Positions 1 to 6,961 of a DNA stretch of 10,432 bases are shown in pieces. Numbering within the stretch: position 1 is the stretch's first letter; every line of letters starts with the position of its first letter. Position numbers and translations under genes: made by a program. The notes under the pieces are model-generated. The model was not told where the DNA came from. It did no database searches and saw only the letters and a program-made list of their open reading frames with translations. Source of the DNA: Paludibacteraceae bacterium (GTDB lineage: Bacteria; Bacteroidota; Bacteroidia; Bacteroidales; Paludibacteraceae); the NCBI GenBank assembly GCA_016302585.1, contig JAEDNI010000052.1:1-10432 (forward strand). The letters are read 5' to 3'.

Positions 1-2932
1 CCAGCGGGTTATCATTGCTATACAGCACACGCCAACAGATAGTTGTCTCTCCTGCTGGTTCCGGTTCTACAGTGGCTGTAACGGTGACAGTTGCGCCTGG
101 TGCAACAATATTTCCCGGCGAGAACGTAATTCGCGTGATTTGGGCTTTCTTGTAGTACGCGTAGAGGGTTACGTTGCCGTCATGAACCCATTTTTTGTTT
201 TCGTTGGTGTAACCATCCACAGAAGCAATCCACTCACCCGCATCATTAATAAGTTGCCTTCCTTCGCCGGCATTTTCTGTGTAATAGCCGTAAAAAGTAT
301 AATCGGTTTTGGAAGGTACGGTGATGTTGGAGAGGGCTGAGCCATAAGTGACAATCACGCTTTCCGTTCCGGGAGTCGTCGCATCGTTATTATTCAGCGT
401 TACGGTATTAATACTGAACGAAGCCGGTGCTGCTGCAGTAGCCTTTTCCGTCATCGTCTCCTCGTTGGACAAGATAATATCGTCGATATATACAGTTTTG
501 TCCTCCGGGTTTCCTCTCTGAATCATGAAAAACAGGAAGTTATTGGAGCAGTGTGTGTTGTGATAGGTAACATGTCTCCAATCGGATGAAGTTTCACCGT
601 CAAATGAGGGGAGTATATCATTGTCATTACCATCTGAGGCATTATCATTGTTCTTGAGATGGGTAGCGTCTGTCGCATCTTTCATGCGTGCGTGGATATA
701 GGCATAGTCATTTGAACCTGCTGCATCACAAGTAGCCTTCGCGTTCTTATCAACAAATAGCATTATTGCTCCACCCCAATCTGCTCCACCGGTACGTGTG
801 ACTTGCATTACCTTATTACTACCATTAACAGTCATTTTAACGGGGTTATTCGTGAAAGTCATAGAACCGTTTCCTAAGTTGTCTCCAGCCCAACCGCGAG
901 TGTTCTCCCCCTCAAAGTTGTCAATTAGTTCACCTTCATACAATTTAGCACTGACGGTGTAGGTTTTAGCTGCAGACGCGGTGAAGGTAGCTTTGTGAAC
1001 GGTGGTATAGACAGGACCGGTACCGATAGTGCCGGCGGCACTATTGCCTTCGGCGCCATACGGAGTACCGACCACTTCGTAGGTGGTGGTTCCGTCGTTG
1101 ACAAAGAAGACTACTACCGGATGAGCCAAATATGTAGAAGTCACGCTCAGTTCAAAGTCTATCGGCGGTTGCGCGTAGTTCGGTTGTCCGCTCGGCGTAG
1201 CCGTCACCGCACCTAATACAGGCTCTTGGCTTGGCGCAGATACCGTTATCGTTTGTGCCAAGTCAGAACTACCAGCGCAATAATCACCGGTTGCGCTCCA
1301 AGTCACACGCGCCGTGATGGTTGCACTTCCGGCTGCTTTATATGAAATCACACCGGTGCTTTCATTAACGTCAGCTATATTCGAATTAGAAGTATACCAC
1401 GTTACGCGCGGCGAACCACCGGAAACAGGTGTTGTGTTGACTACTGCCGTCATATGTTCATCCACATGTCCATCTGCCGGTGCCGTTGTCCATGTCAAAC
1501 TCGGTGCAGAAACACAGCAACTGGCATTGAGGCTACCATCTTTGTTATAGCAGCAATCACCTGTGATTTTGGTAGCTGTATTCAAATAGTCCCAATCGCC
1601 GCCACTATAAGCCAAGTCGATATTGCTCACAGCATAGACATTGGTAAACTCTATTGTTACCCATTTCCCATTCGCGCTGATACGCTGTCCTCCAGATTCT
1701 GGGTATCTTCTCACCCCTTGAATAGTCCAACCATCCTTAGCTTCATGAGCGAATTTGATGGTTATGGTTTTGAGTTGTTCAAACTTCACATATACACTTT
1801 TATCTGCATCCAGACTTGAGATGGTATATGTGGGGTTTTGACCATTGTCTAACGATACAGTACATGCTTCATCGCTATACCAACCTTCGATTACATAGCC
1901 GGATGCCGGTGTCGCGGTAAAGGTAATTTGGTGTCCAGTGGGAATAGCGCTACCGGATTCCTTAGTCCCGTTAAAATTGCTAACATCGACAGAAAGAGTA
2001 CTAGTCCCAAATGTGCCTTTACGATCATATGTGAGCGTATATGTCTTTGAGAAGAAAGCATAGGTCGTAGTATTCTCGGAAATATTATATGAGTAAGTAT
2101 TTTCCGTACTAGACGGAGTTGAGCCCGTGCCCCATCCTTCAAAGTAATAACTACTATTCAAAGATTCGAACGAGTGAGTAATTTCACCTGTAACAACAGC
2201 GCCATAAACTTTTTTTGCATCTTCATCTGTAGATGCTGTACTTGTAATGGTGCTTTGAGTACTTTTTCCATCACCAGACAAATAAGTTCCCTGCAAATTA
2301 AGTGTTGCCGGCCATGTGCCGGTGGTGATAGAATAAGAAGTTCCGGCGTCACGCCATTTGGCGCCTTGAGTAGCATTGAACTTTGGAATGCCACTATAAC
2401 CACTATTTTTATAATCTACGCTCAAGGTAGCACCATTGTCTGCATTAGCCATATAGCAGTAATAAGTGTTTCCATCATTCATGTCATAACCATTTTTCTG
2501 TCCCGAATATTTTTGAGCATTTTTAATATTGTTATAACCATATCCCCCTGCTTGATCCCATGCGGAAGTAGTTTGACAGAATGCCACATAAGTAGCATCT
2601 TCCCACTGTTGGCAATCGCAACTACAATAAGAACAATTATAAGTGCCAAGGTTTACGTATTGTAATTTGGTATTAGAAATAGTAGTCGTGTTGTATAATC
2701 GCGTGTAGTTACTATGACCTACAGCAAAATAGAAGTTGCTAGTGCTCCAATTAGGCGTCTGATTGTTAAAGTACACTATTGGCTTTTTAACATTCATCGC
2801 CCAAACCTGTCCAAAACCGAGGGTGAGGAAGGTGAAAATTAAAATCGGTGATAGCACAAAAGTAGGACTTAAGTAGGACTTAACTCCGTTTTGAGTCCGA
2901 TTCTCTGTTGTTTTAGAATATATATTTTTCAT
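1..2932 (-). CDS. Large secreted multi-domain surface protein, partial (runs off the left edge)
   Basis: The frame is open from ATG at 2932 to the window edge, giving about 977 codons with no stop; the C-terminus lies outside. Residues 1-45 form a signal peptide with a long polar n-region, a hydrophobic core (about 25-41) and a likely cleavage after VWA (45). Residues 47-230 are rich in aromatics and Asn with a cysteine cluster, CSYCSCDC (100-107); the opening IVYFNNQTPNWSTSNFYF loosely recalls CBM25/26 starch-binding modules (weak). Residues about 240-385 hold two InlB-B-repeat-like modules (FEGWG and IEGWYSDEAC signatures). A bacterial Ig-like domain of Big_2 type follows at about 476-565 (VTWYTSNSNIADV, GVISYKAAGSATITA), then another Ig-like segment. 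Residues 669-822 look like a galactose-binding/jelly-roll fold (LIDNFEGENTRGWAG to VYIDDIILS). About 837-930 is a Listeria-Bacteroides (Flg_new) repeat, and a further Ig-like domain begins at the edge. It is probably a surface adhesin or glycan-binding protein; no catalytic domain is visible. It may be the last gene of an operon with the two genes upstream. Confidence 0.88.
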   Translation of the reverse strand, partial: MKNIYSKTTENRTQNGVKSYLSPTFVLSPILIFTFLTLGFGQVWAMNVKKPIVYFNNQTPNWSTSNFYFAVGHSNYTRLYNTTTISNTKLQYVNLGTYNCSYCSCDCQQWEDATYVAFCQTTSAWDQAGGYGYNNIKNAQKYSGQKNGYDMNDGNTYYCYMANADNGATLSVDYKNSGYSGIPKFNATQGAKWRDAGTSYSITTGTWPATLNLQGTYLSGDGKSTQSTITSTASTDEDAKKVYGAVVTGEITHSFESLNSSYYFEGWGTGSTPSSTENTYSYNISENTTTYAFFSKTYTLTYDRKGTFGTSTLSVDVSNFNGTKESGSAIPTGHQITFTATPASGYVIEGWYSDEACTVSLDNGQNPTYTISSLDADKSVYVKFEQLKTITIKFAHEAKDGWTIQGVRRYPESGGQRISANGKWVTIEFTNVYAVSNIDLAYSGGDWDYLNTATKITGDCCYNKDGSLNASCCVSAPSLTWTTAPADGHVDEHMTAVVNTTPVSGGSPRVTWYTSNSNIADVNESTGVISYKAAGSATITARVTWSATGDYCAGSSDLAQTITVSAPSQEPVLGAVTATPSGQPNYAQPPIDFELSVTSTYLAHPVVVFFVNDGTTTYEVVGTPYGAEGNSAAGTIGTGPVYTTVHKATFTASAAKTYTVSAKLYEGELIDNFEGENTRGWAGDNLGNGSMTFTNNPVKMTVNGSNKVMQVTRTGGADWGGAIMLFVDKNAKATCDAAGSNDYAYIHARMKDATDATHLKNNDNASDGNDNDILPSFDGETSSDWRHVTYHNTHCSNNFLFFMIQRGNPEDKTVYIDDIILSNEETMTEKATAAAPASFSINTVTLNNNDATTPGTESVIVTYGSALSNITVPSKTDYTFYGYYTENAGEGRQLINDAGEWIASVDGYTNENKKWVHDGNVTLYAYYKKAQITRITFSPGNIVAPGATVTVTATVEPEPAGETTICWRVLYSNDNPL
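2860..2881. repeat. Perfect 2 x 11-base tandem repeat inside a signal-peptide coding region
   Basis: AAGTAGGACTT occurs twice head to tail. It encodes part of the n-region (KSYLSPT, residues 18-24) of the large secreted protein. The core GTAGGACT is also present in the first unit of the intergenic array at 3657-3666, so it looks like a diverged copy of the CCTAGG-type repeat family that now lies within coding sequence. Confidence 0.8.
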
Positions 2933-2970
2933 AGATAAATTATTTTTTCGTTGTTATTGTTTTTTTTAGT

Positions 2971-3040
2971 AGGTTGACCTAGGTAGTCATAGGTAGTCCT
3001 AGGTAATCCTAAGTAGTCCTAAGTCGTCCTAGGTAATCCT
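2971..3040. repeat. Array A: seven tandem 10-base units, consensus AGGTAGTCCT
   Basis: Seven consecutive units in strict 10-base register begin at 2971, 2981, 2991, 3001, 3011, 3021 and 3031. Examples are AGGTAGTCCT, AGGTAATCCT and AAGTCGTCCT. Junctions between units read CCTAGG (2978, 2998, 3028) or one-base variants (CATAGG, CCTAAG). A degenerate eighth unit (3041-3050) runs into the TAA stop (3051-3049) of the four-helix gene. The array fills most of the gap between that gene and the start of the large secreted protein at 2932. No TAnnTTTG promoter is visible in this gap. Confidence 0.93.
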
Positions 3041-3048
3041 TGGGAGGC

Positions 3049-3621
3049 TTATGACTCCGGGTGGGTGTTGCGGTATTGGAGGCGGGCGCGTGTCATCGCT
3101 TCGCGGATGCCGCCATTCTCAACAAAAACCTGCTCCTTTACTCCTATATATTTATTCATCATTACATCTACCTGGTGGCACATTGTGATTGCCATATTTG
3201 CTATCTCCTCATCGTTCATCTTCGCTACTTGCACCATGAATGGTTCACTGTCATTCGTCTCGCGGCAGAACTTGCGAAGCGCTTCGTACCTTGGGTGTTT
3301 CTCGTTCCATGCTGTCATTTTTCTTGCCCGCAGATAGTCTTCGAAATCCGCTTGTAGTTCTTTGAGGCTTGCGCGCGCTACGTTCAGGAGCTTGATTTCC
3401 GTCTCGCTGGAAGTAGCTGCGGCTTCTGAGCCTTCAATAATATTTTGTTTGCCGCTTCTCGCAGCTTGTATCATCTGGTCTATCGTTCGGTCACCTTTTG
3501 TTAAAAACCTCTCACAAAAATCAAACGTCACATCGTATAAAGCCACCGACTTGCGATAAAATAATAGTTCTTTATAGTTCGGCACACTCTGCACAAAATA
3601 ATGTGTGGTGTTCTTACTCAT
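3049..3621 (-). CDS. Four-helix-bundle (S23-like) protein with the C-terminal suffix domain
   Basis: This is a 190-residue protein whose ATG is at 3621. Residues about 16-110 match the S23-type four-helix bundle family (TIGR02436 as I recall it): YRKSVALYDVTFDFCERFL, then DRTIDQMIQAARSGKQNIIEG and EIKLLNVARASLKELQADF. Residues about 111-185 match the 'four helix bundle suffix' extension, ending in VENGGIREAMTRARLQYR. The protein is presumably cytoplasmic, as no signal peptide or membrane segment is seen. Relatives are encoded in intervening sequences of 23S rRNA genes, and the Avd subunit of diversity-generating retroelements has the same fold, but no function is established for suffix-domain members. 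No reverse transcriptase or rRNA is nearby. No promoter is evident upstream, so it may be read with the small anchored protein gene. Repeat arrays lie on both sides, 8 bases beyond the stop and 35 bases before the start. Confidence 0.9.
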   Translation of the reverse strand: MSKNTTHYFVQSVPNYKELLFYRKSVALYDVTFDFCERFLTKGDRTIDQMIQAARSGKQNIIEGSEAAATSSETEIKLLNVARASLKELQADFEDYLRARKMTAWNEKHPRYEALRKFCRETNDSEPFMVQVAKMNDEEIANMAITMCHQVDVMMNKYIGVKEQVFVENGGIREAMTRARLQYRNTHPES

Positions 3622-3656
3622 GGTAGTTGGTGTTTTAGAGTTTTTGGGGTAATTAT

Positions 3657-3696
3657 AGGTAGGACTAGGTAGTCCTAGGTTGACCTAGGTTGTCCT
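3657..3696. repeat. Array B: four tandem 10-base units, CCTAGG-type
   Basis: Units are AGGTAGGACT (3657), AGGTAGTCCT (3667), AGGTTGACCT (3677) and AGGTTGTCCT (3687), with perfect CCTAGG junctions at 3674 and 3684. The array lies upstream of the four-helix gene. Its distal end overlaps the 3' end of the small anchored protein gene, supplying that gene's TAG stop (3687-3685) and part of its last codons. Confidence 0.92.
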
Positions 3697-4053
3697 ATGA
3701 TTTTTCCTCTTTCTGAGGGCTAGTACTCCCGCGAAAGCGAGGGCGAAAATCGCCAACACCCACGGCTCACCAACAGGACTCGGTCCTTGACCGGTCTCCG
3801 GACCTCCGATAAACGTCTTCGGATTGCCTCCTCCTCCTTTTCCTGGAGCCTTATTCGGTCTGCTGCTCTGTTCGGATGGCATGGTATTATCGAACGGCGC
3901 GTAAATCGTACCGTCATGGTTTTGTCCATTCTGCATGATTTGTTGACTCTGCATGGCTACCTGTGGGGCTTGTGTCGGGGTAAACGGCTGTGCATAAACA
4001 GCCAGTGTAGTCATGCTCAAGAAAACGGTAAGTAAAACGATGTTGCGTTTCAT
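3685..4053 (-). CDS. Small exported protein with C-terminal membrane-anchor/sorting-like tail
   Basis: I do not recognise a named family. From ATG at 4053 the product has 122 residues. Residues 1-22 are a signal peptide (hydrophobic IVLLTVFLSMTTLAVYA, cleavage near AYA/Q). A low-complexity Gln/Asn/Pro-rich stretch (23-70) and a glycine-rich hinge (71-90) follow. The C-terminus is tripartite: PVGEP (93-97), a hydrophobic segment WVLAIFALAFAGVLAL (98-113) and a basic cluster RKRK (114-117). This layout is that of sorting signals such as PEP-CTERM, or of a simple C-terminal anchor. Starts at 4077 (MKKHYKN) and 4122 are also in frame; 4053 gives the most regular signal peptide, 4077 is a fair alternative, and 4122 would put 40 residues before the hydrophobic core. 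The final HRTT and the TAG stop are written by repeat array B. It has its own promoter and may lead a three-gene operon. Confidence 0.75.
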   Translation of the reverse strand: MKRNIVLLTVFLSMTTLAVYAQPFTPTQAPQVAMQSQQIMQNGQNHDGTIYAPFDNTMPSEQSSRPNKAPGKGGGGNPKTFIGGPETGQGPSPVGEPWVLAIFALAFAGVLALRKRKNHRTT

Positions 4054-4144
4054 GATATTTTTGTAGTGTTTTTTCATCAGTGTTAGCGTTTGCGTATATG
4101 CGTACATCCCTTGCACGCACACTCACGCGCACAAATTAAGCCTG

Positions 4145-4176
4145 CAAAGGTACGCATTTTCTCCGAAATAAACAAA
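4145..4176 (-). promoter_or_regulatory. Bacteroidota-type promoter for the small anchored protein gene
   Basis: On the minus strand, TTTG (4176-4173) is followed after 20 bases by TACCTTTG (4152-4145), matching the TTTG / TAnnTTTG pattern of the housekeeping sigma factor. Transcription would start near 4138, giving a leader of about 60-85 bases to the likely start codons. Confidence 0.75.
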
Positions 4177-4222
4177 TTTTTTAACAAAAAAAGCGCAAAA
4201 ATTTACATTTTTGTTGAAGATA

Positions 4223-4266
4223 CCCCAAAAAAAGAGATTTCCGCGGGGAAATCTCTCTTTTTGGGG
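4223..4266 (-). terminator. Intrinsic terminator of glgP
   Basis: AGAGATTTCC (4233-4242) pairs perfectly with GGAAATCTCT (4247-4256) around a four-base loop. Read on the minus strand, the stem is followed by a run of seven T, as expected for a terminator after glgP. Beyond one mismatch, the flanking A-run and CCCC pair with the T-run and GGGG (4223-4231 with 4258-4266), making a long hairpin that could also stop plus-strand transcripts. It lies 60 bases past the glgP stop, so repeat array C is inside the glgP 3' untranslated region. Confidence 0.85.
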
Positions 4267-4268
4267 GT

Positions 4269-4328
4269 AGGTAGACCTAGGTCATCATAGGTAGACCTAG
4301 GTCATCCTAGGTAGTCCTAGGTAATCCT
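4269..4328. repeat. Array C: six tandem 10-base units, CCTAGG-type
   Basis: Units begin at 4269, 4279, 4289, 4299, 4309 and 4319: AGGTAGACCT, AGGTCATCAT, AGGTAGACCT, AGGTCATCCT, AGGTAGTCCT and AGGTAATCCT. Perfect CCTAGG occurs at 4276, 4296, 4306 and 4316. The array fills the whole gap between the glgP stop codon and the terminator hairpin. Its last bases overlap the glgP stop (TAG, 4329-4327). Confidence 0.94.
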
Positions 4329-6882
4329 AGATCCAACGTACGTAGCAGAAGTCCATGCGGTGGGGCAAGAGCTCGTTCTGCGGATACATACGCAAGCCGA
4401 ATTTCATGCCGCCGGCATAATCCAGCTGGTACACATTCTCGAAGAAGAGGTGGCTGCCCTCTGCCTTTTTCAACAACAGCGGCTCTACCTCATACAGCTT
4501 ATCGTTGTTGTGGGTCGAGGTGCGGATGGCCACGAGCTCTACGCCCAGACCCTTGTCGTTCAGACCCTTGGTATCCAGCTCTACCGAAACGGTGAACTTG
4601 TCGCCTACGTTGAGGTTGGACAGATCCGGCATTTGTACGTTTACTACCTCGATCTCGTCCCAGTGAGCCACCATGTTCTCTTTCCAAGCGGCGATCTCTT
4701 TGGCTACTTTGTATTTGTCCGCCATCAAGAGGTTGTGACGCTTCGCGAGTTTGTTGTAGAACTTCTCGAAATAGTCGTCGATCATGCGCTTCATGGTGAA
4801 ACGCGGGGTGATCTTCGTCACGGAGTTCTTGATATACTGGATCCACTCGGGGCTGTAGCCCTTGCTGTTCTTCGCGTAGTAGAGCGGGATGATCTCGCTC
4901 TCGAGCATCTGGTAGATGGTAGCGGCATCAAGCTGATCCTGGTGCGCCTGGTTCTCGTAGGTGCGGTTCTCGGTCAGCGCCCAGCCTGCGCCCTCTACGT
5001 AACCCTCGTACCACCATCCGTCCTTGACGGAGAAGTTGAGTACGCCGTTCATCTGCGCTTTCTCGCCGGATGTACCGGAAGCCTCGAGCGGACGGGTAGG
5101 CGTGTTCAGCCAGATATCCACACCGGAGATGAGGCGTTTAGCAAGACGCATATCGTAGTTCTCGAGGAAGATGATCTTACCTAAGAACTGCGGCATACGG
5201 CTGATCTCGATGATACGCTTGATCAAGCCCTGACCACCGCCATCAGCAGGGTGCGCCTTACCGGTGAAGAGGAACTGTACCGGATAGTTCGGGTTGTTCA
5301 CCAGCTTATCCAGACGCTCCAGATCGGTGAAGAGCAGGTGCGCACGTTTGTAAGTAGCGAAACGGCGACCGAAACCGATGATGAGGTTATTCGGGTTCAT
5401 CTCGTTCAGCGCGCGGACGATGCGGGCAGGATCGCCCTGGCTCTTCATCCAATCCTCGCGGAACTTCTCCTTGATATAATCCATCATCTTGCGCTTCAGG
5501 CTCATACGCGTAGCCCAGATCTCTGCATCAGGGATATCTGCGTACGGCTTCCACATCTCCATATTGCTTTGGTCGTGGATCCACTCTTTCGGCAGGTATT
5601 TGGCGTAGATATCTTTCCACTCATGAGCAGCCCAAGTAGGCATGTGTACGCCGTTGGTAACGTAGTCCACGTGCAGCTCCTCCGGGAAATAACCCGGCCA
5701 AACGGGGCTGAACATCTTCTTCGATACCTCGCCGTGGAGCCACGATACGCCGTTAGCTTCCTGGCAGGTGTTGAGGGCGAAGACGGACATCGAGAACTTC
5801 TCAGTGTTATCCTCCGGATTCGTGCGGCCCATGCCGATCAGGTCGTTCCACTCGATACCTAATTTCTCGGCGTACTCGCTCATGTATTTGTAGAACAGGC
5901 CTTCCTCGAAATAGTCGTGTCCGGCAGGAACCGGCGTATGGCAGGTGTACAAACCGCTTGCGCGAACTACTTCCTTCGCCTCGTTGAAAGTCAGACCCTC
6001 TGCTACCAAGTCAACCAAGCGCTGCAGGCCCATCAGCGCTGCGTGACCCTCGTTGCAATGATATACATCCTTCTTGATGCCTAACTTCTTCAGCGCCAGC
6101 ATACCGCCGATACCCAACATGATCTCCTGCTTGATACGGTTCTCCCAGTCGCCGCCGTAGAGTTGGTGGGTGATCTGACGATCCCACTCGCTGTTCATCT
6201 CATTATCGGTGTCTAACAGATACAGGTCCATGCGGCCTACTGCTACTTTCCAGAGGTACGCTTTCACGGTGCGACCCGGATAAGGAACCTCGATCACCAT
6301 GTTCGAACCGTCCGCTTCCTTCACCTGAGTAATGGGCAGGTTAGAGAAGTTCTGCGCCTCGTAGTTCGCGATTTGCTGACCTTCCGGACTCAAAGTCTGG
6401 GTGAAATAACCGTAGCGATAGAGGAAGCCGATAGCCGTCATATCTACGTTGCAATCCGATGCCTCTTTGATATAGTCGCCCGCCAAGATACCCAGACCAC
6501 CCGAGTAGATCTTCAGCACGTGGGTCAAACCATACTCCATCGAGAAATATGCGATAGTCGGTTTTTTCTTGTCTTTCGGCGTGTCCATGTAAGCGCGGAA
6601 CTCATCGTAAACCTTGTTCAGTTTCTCCATGAATTGCGCATCCTTGCTCAACTCTACCATGCGGTCGTAACTCAAGATGTTCATCAGAACAACCGGGTTC
6701 GAGTTTGCGCGATGCCATGCCTCGGTGTCGATGTAGCGGAACAAATCCTTTGCATCCGTGTTCCAACTCCACCATACATTGTACGCCAATTCTTGCAATT
6801 TACTCAACTCTGCAGGAAGCGTCGCGTGAATGTTGCACTCCGTCCAAGCAGGTTGATTTACATTACTTACTTTTACTTTCAT
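4327..6882 (-). CDS. glgP: Alpha-glucan (glycogen/maltodextrin) phosphorylase, GT35 family
   Basis: The enzyme removes glucose from alpha-1,4-glucans using phosphate, releasing glucose 1-phosphate, in the cytoplasm. The 851-residue length fits the shorter bacterial/archaeal GT35 type (TIGR02094). Landmarks include YFSMEYGLT and GGLGILAGDYIKEASD in the N-terminal half, YHCNEGHAALMGLQRL, and NPNNLIIGFGRRFATYKRA. The pyridoxal-phosphate region is EASGTSGEKAQMNGV, with the cofactor lysine expected at K608, followed by DGWWYEGY. The C-terminus (LPHRMDFCYVRWI) appears complete. I chose ATG at 6882 (MKVKVSNVNQPAWTE); an in-frame ATG at 7014 would add 44 residues encoded across the promoter and is rejected. 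The gene stands alone: divergent to the exonuclease gene, with its own promoter and terminator. No glycogen synthase or branching enzyme is in the window. The TAG stop falls within the first unit of repeat array C. Confidence 0.96.
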   Translation of the reverse strand: MKVKVSNVNQPAWTECNIHATLPAELSKLQELAYNVWWSWNTDAKDLFRYIDTEAWHRANSNPVVLMNILSYDRMVELSKDAQFMEKLNKVYDEFRAYMDTPKDKKKPTIAYFSMEYGLTHVLKIYSGGLGILAGDYIKEASDCNVDMTAIGFLYRYGYFTQTLSPEGQQIANYEAQNFSNLPITQVKEADGSNMVIEVPYPGRTVKAYLWKVAVGRMDLYLLDTDNEMNSEWDRQITHQLYGGDWENRIKQEIMLGIGGMLALKKLGIKKDVYHCNEGHAALMGLQRLVDLVAEGLTFNEAKEVVRASGLYTCHTPVPAGHDYFEEGLFYKYMSEYAEKLGIEWNDLIGMGRTNPEDNTEKFSMSVFALNTCQEANGVSWLHGEVSKKMFSPVWPGYFPEELHVDYVTNGVHMPTWAAHEWKDIYAKYLPKEWIHDQSNMEMWKPYADIPDAEIWATRMSLKRKMMDYIKEKFREDWMKSQGDPARIVRALNEMNPNNLIIGFGRRFATYKRAHLLFTDLERLDKLVNNPNYPVQFLFTGKAHPADGGGQGLIKRIIEISRMPQFLGKIIFLENYDMRLAKRLISGVDIWLNTPTRPLEASGTSGEKAQMNGVLNFSVKDGWWYEGYVEGAGWALTENRTYENQAHQDQLDAATIYQMLESEIIPLYYAKNSKGYSPEWIQYIKNSVTKITPRFTMKRMIDDYFEKFYNKLAKRHNLLMADKYKVAKEIAAWKENMVAHWDEIEVVNVQMPDLSNLNVGDKFTVSVELDTKGLNDKGLGVELVAIRTSTHNNDKLYEVEPLLLKKAEGSHLFFENVYQLDYAGGMKFGLRMYPQNELLPHRMDFCYVRWI

Positions 6883-6929
6883 ATCAGTATATTGTTTGTT
6901 ATTTTTCACTATTTTCCAAAAACAGGGCG

Positions 6930-6961
6930 CAAAATTACACTTTTTTTTTGAGATATGCAAG
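6930..6961 (-). promoter_or_regulatory. Bacteroidota-type promoter for glgP
   Basis: On the minus strand, CTTG (6961-6958) is followed after 20 bases by TAATTTTG (6937-6930). The start of transcription would be near 6923, leaving a leader of about 40 bases before ATG at 6882. This position is the main reason for preferring that start codon. Confidence 0.75.

Noticed and set aside
3049..3621. Diversity-generating retroelement, with the four-helix protein as Avd and the large surface protein as the variable target
   Set aside because: No reverse transcriptase and no template/variable repeat pair are seen in the window, and the protein has the suffix domain that Avd lacks. The target's C-terminus is outside the window, so this cannot be fully excluded.
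3049..3621. 23S rRNA intervening sequence carrying an S23 protein
   Set aside because: No rRNA sequence flanks the gene; both neighbours are protein-coding genes.
3648..3653. TATAAT on the minus strand upstream of the four-helix gene as a promoter
   Set aside because: It resembles an E. coli -10 box, but the other promoters here use TAnnTTTG, and no upstream element accompanies it.
2971..4328. CRISPR array
   Set aside because: Units are 10 bases long, contiguous and without unique spacers; no cas genes are present.
4360..6951. Several long plus-strand open frames opposite glgP (for example 4360-5184, 5251-5862, 6373-6951)
   Set aside because: They lie antisense to a complete, well-conserved enzyme gene; their translations resemble no family, and no promoter lies before them. 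They are shadows of glgP codon usage.
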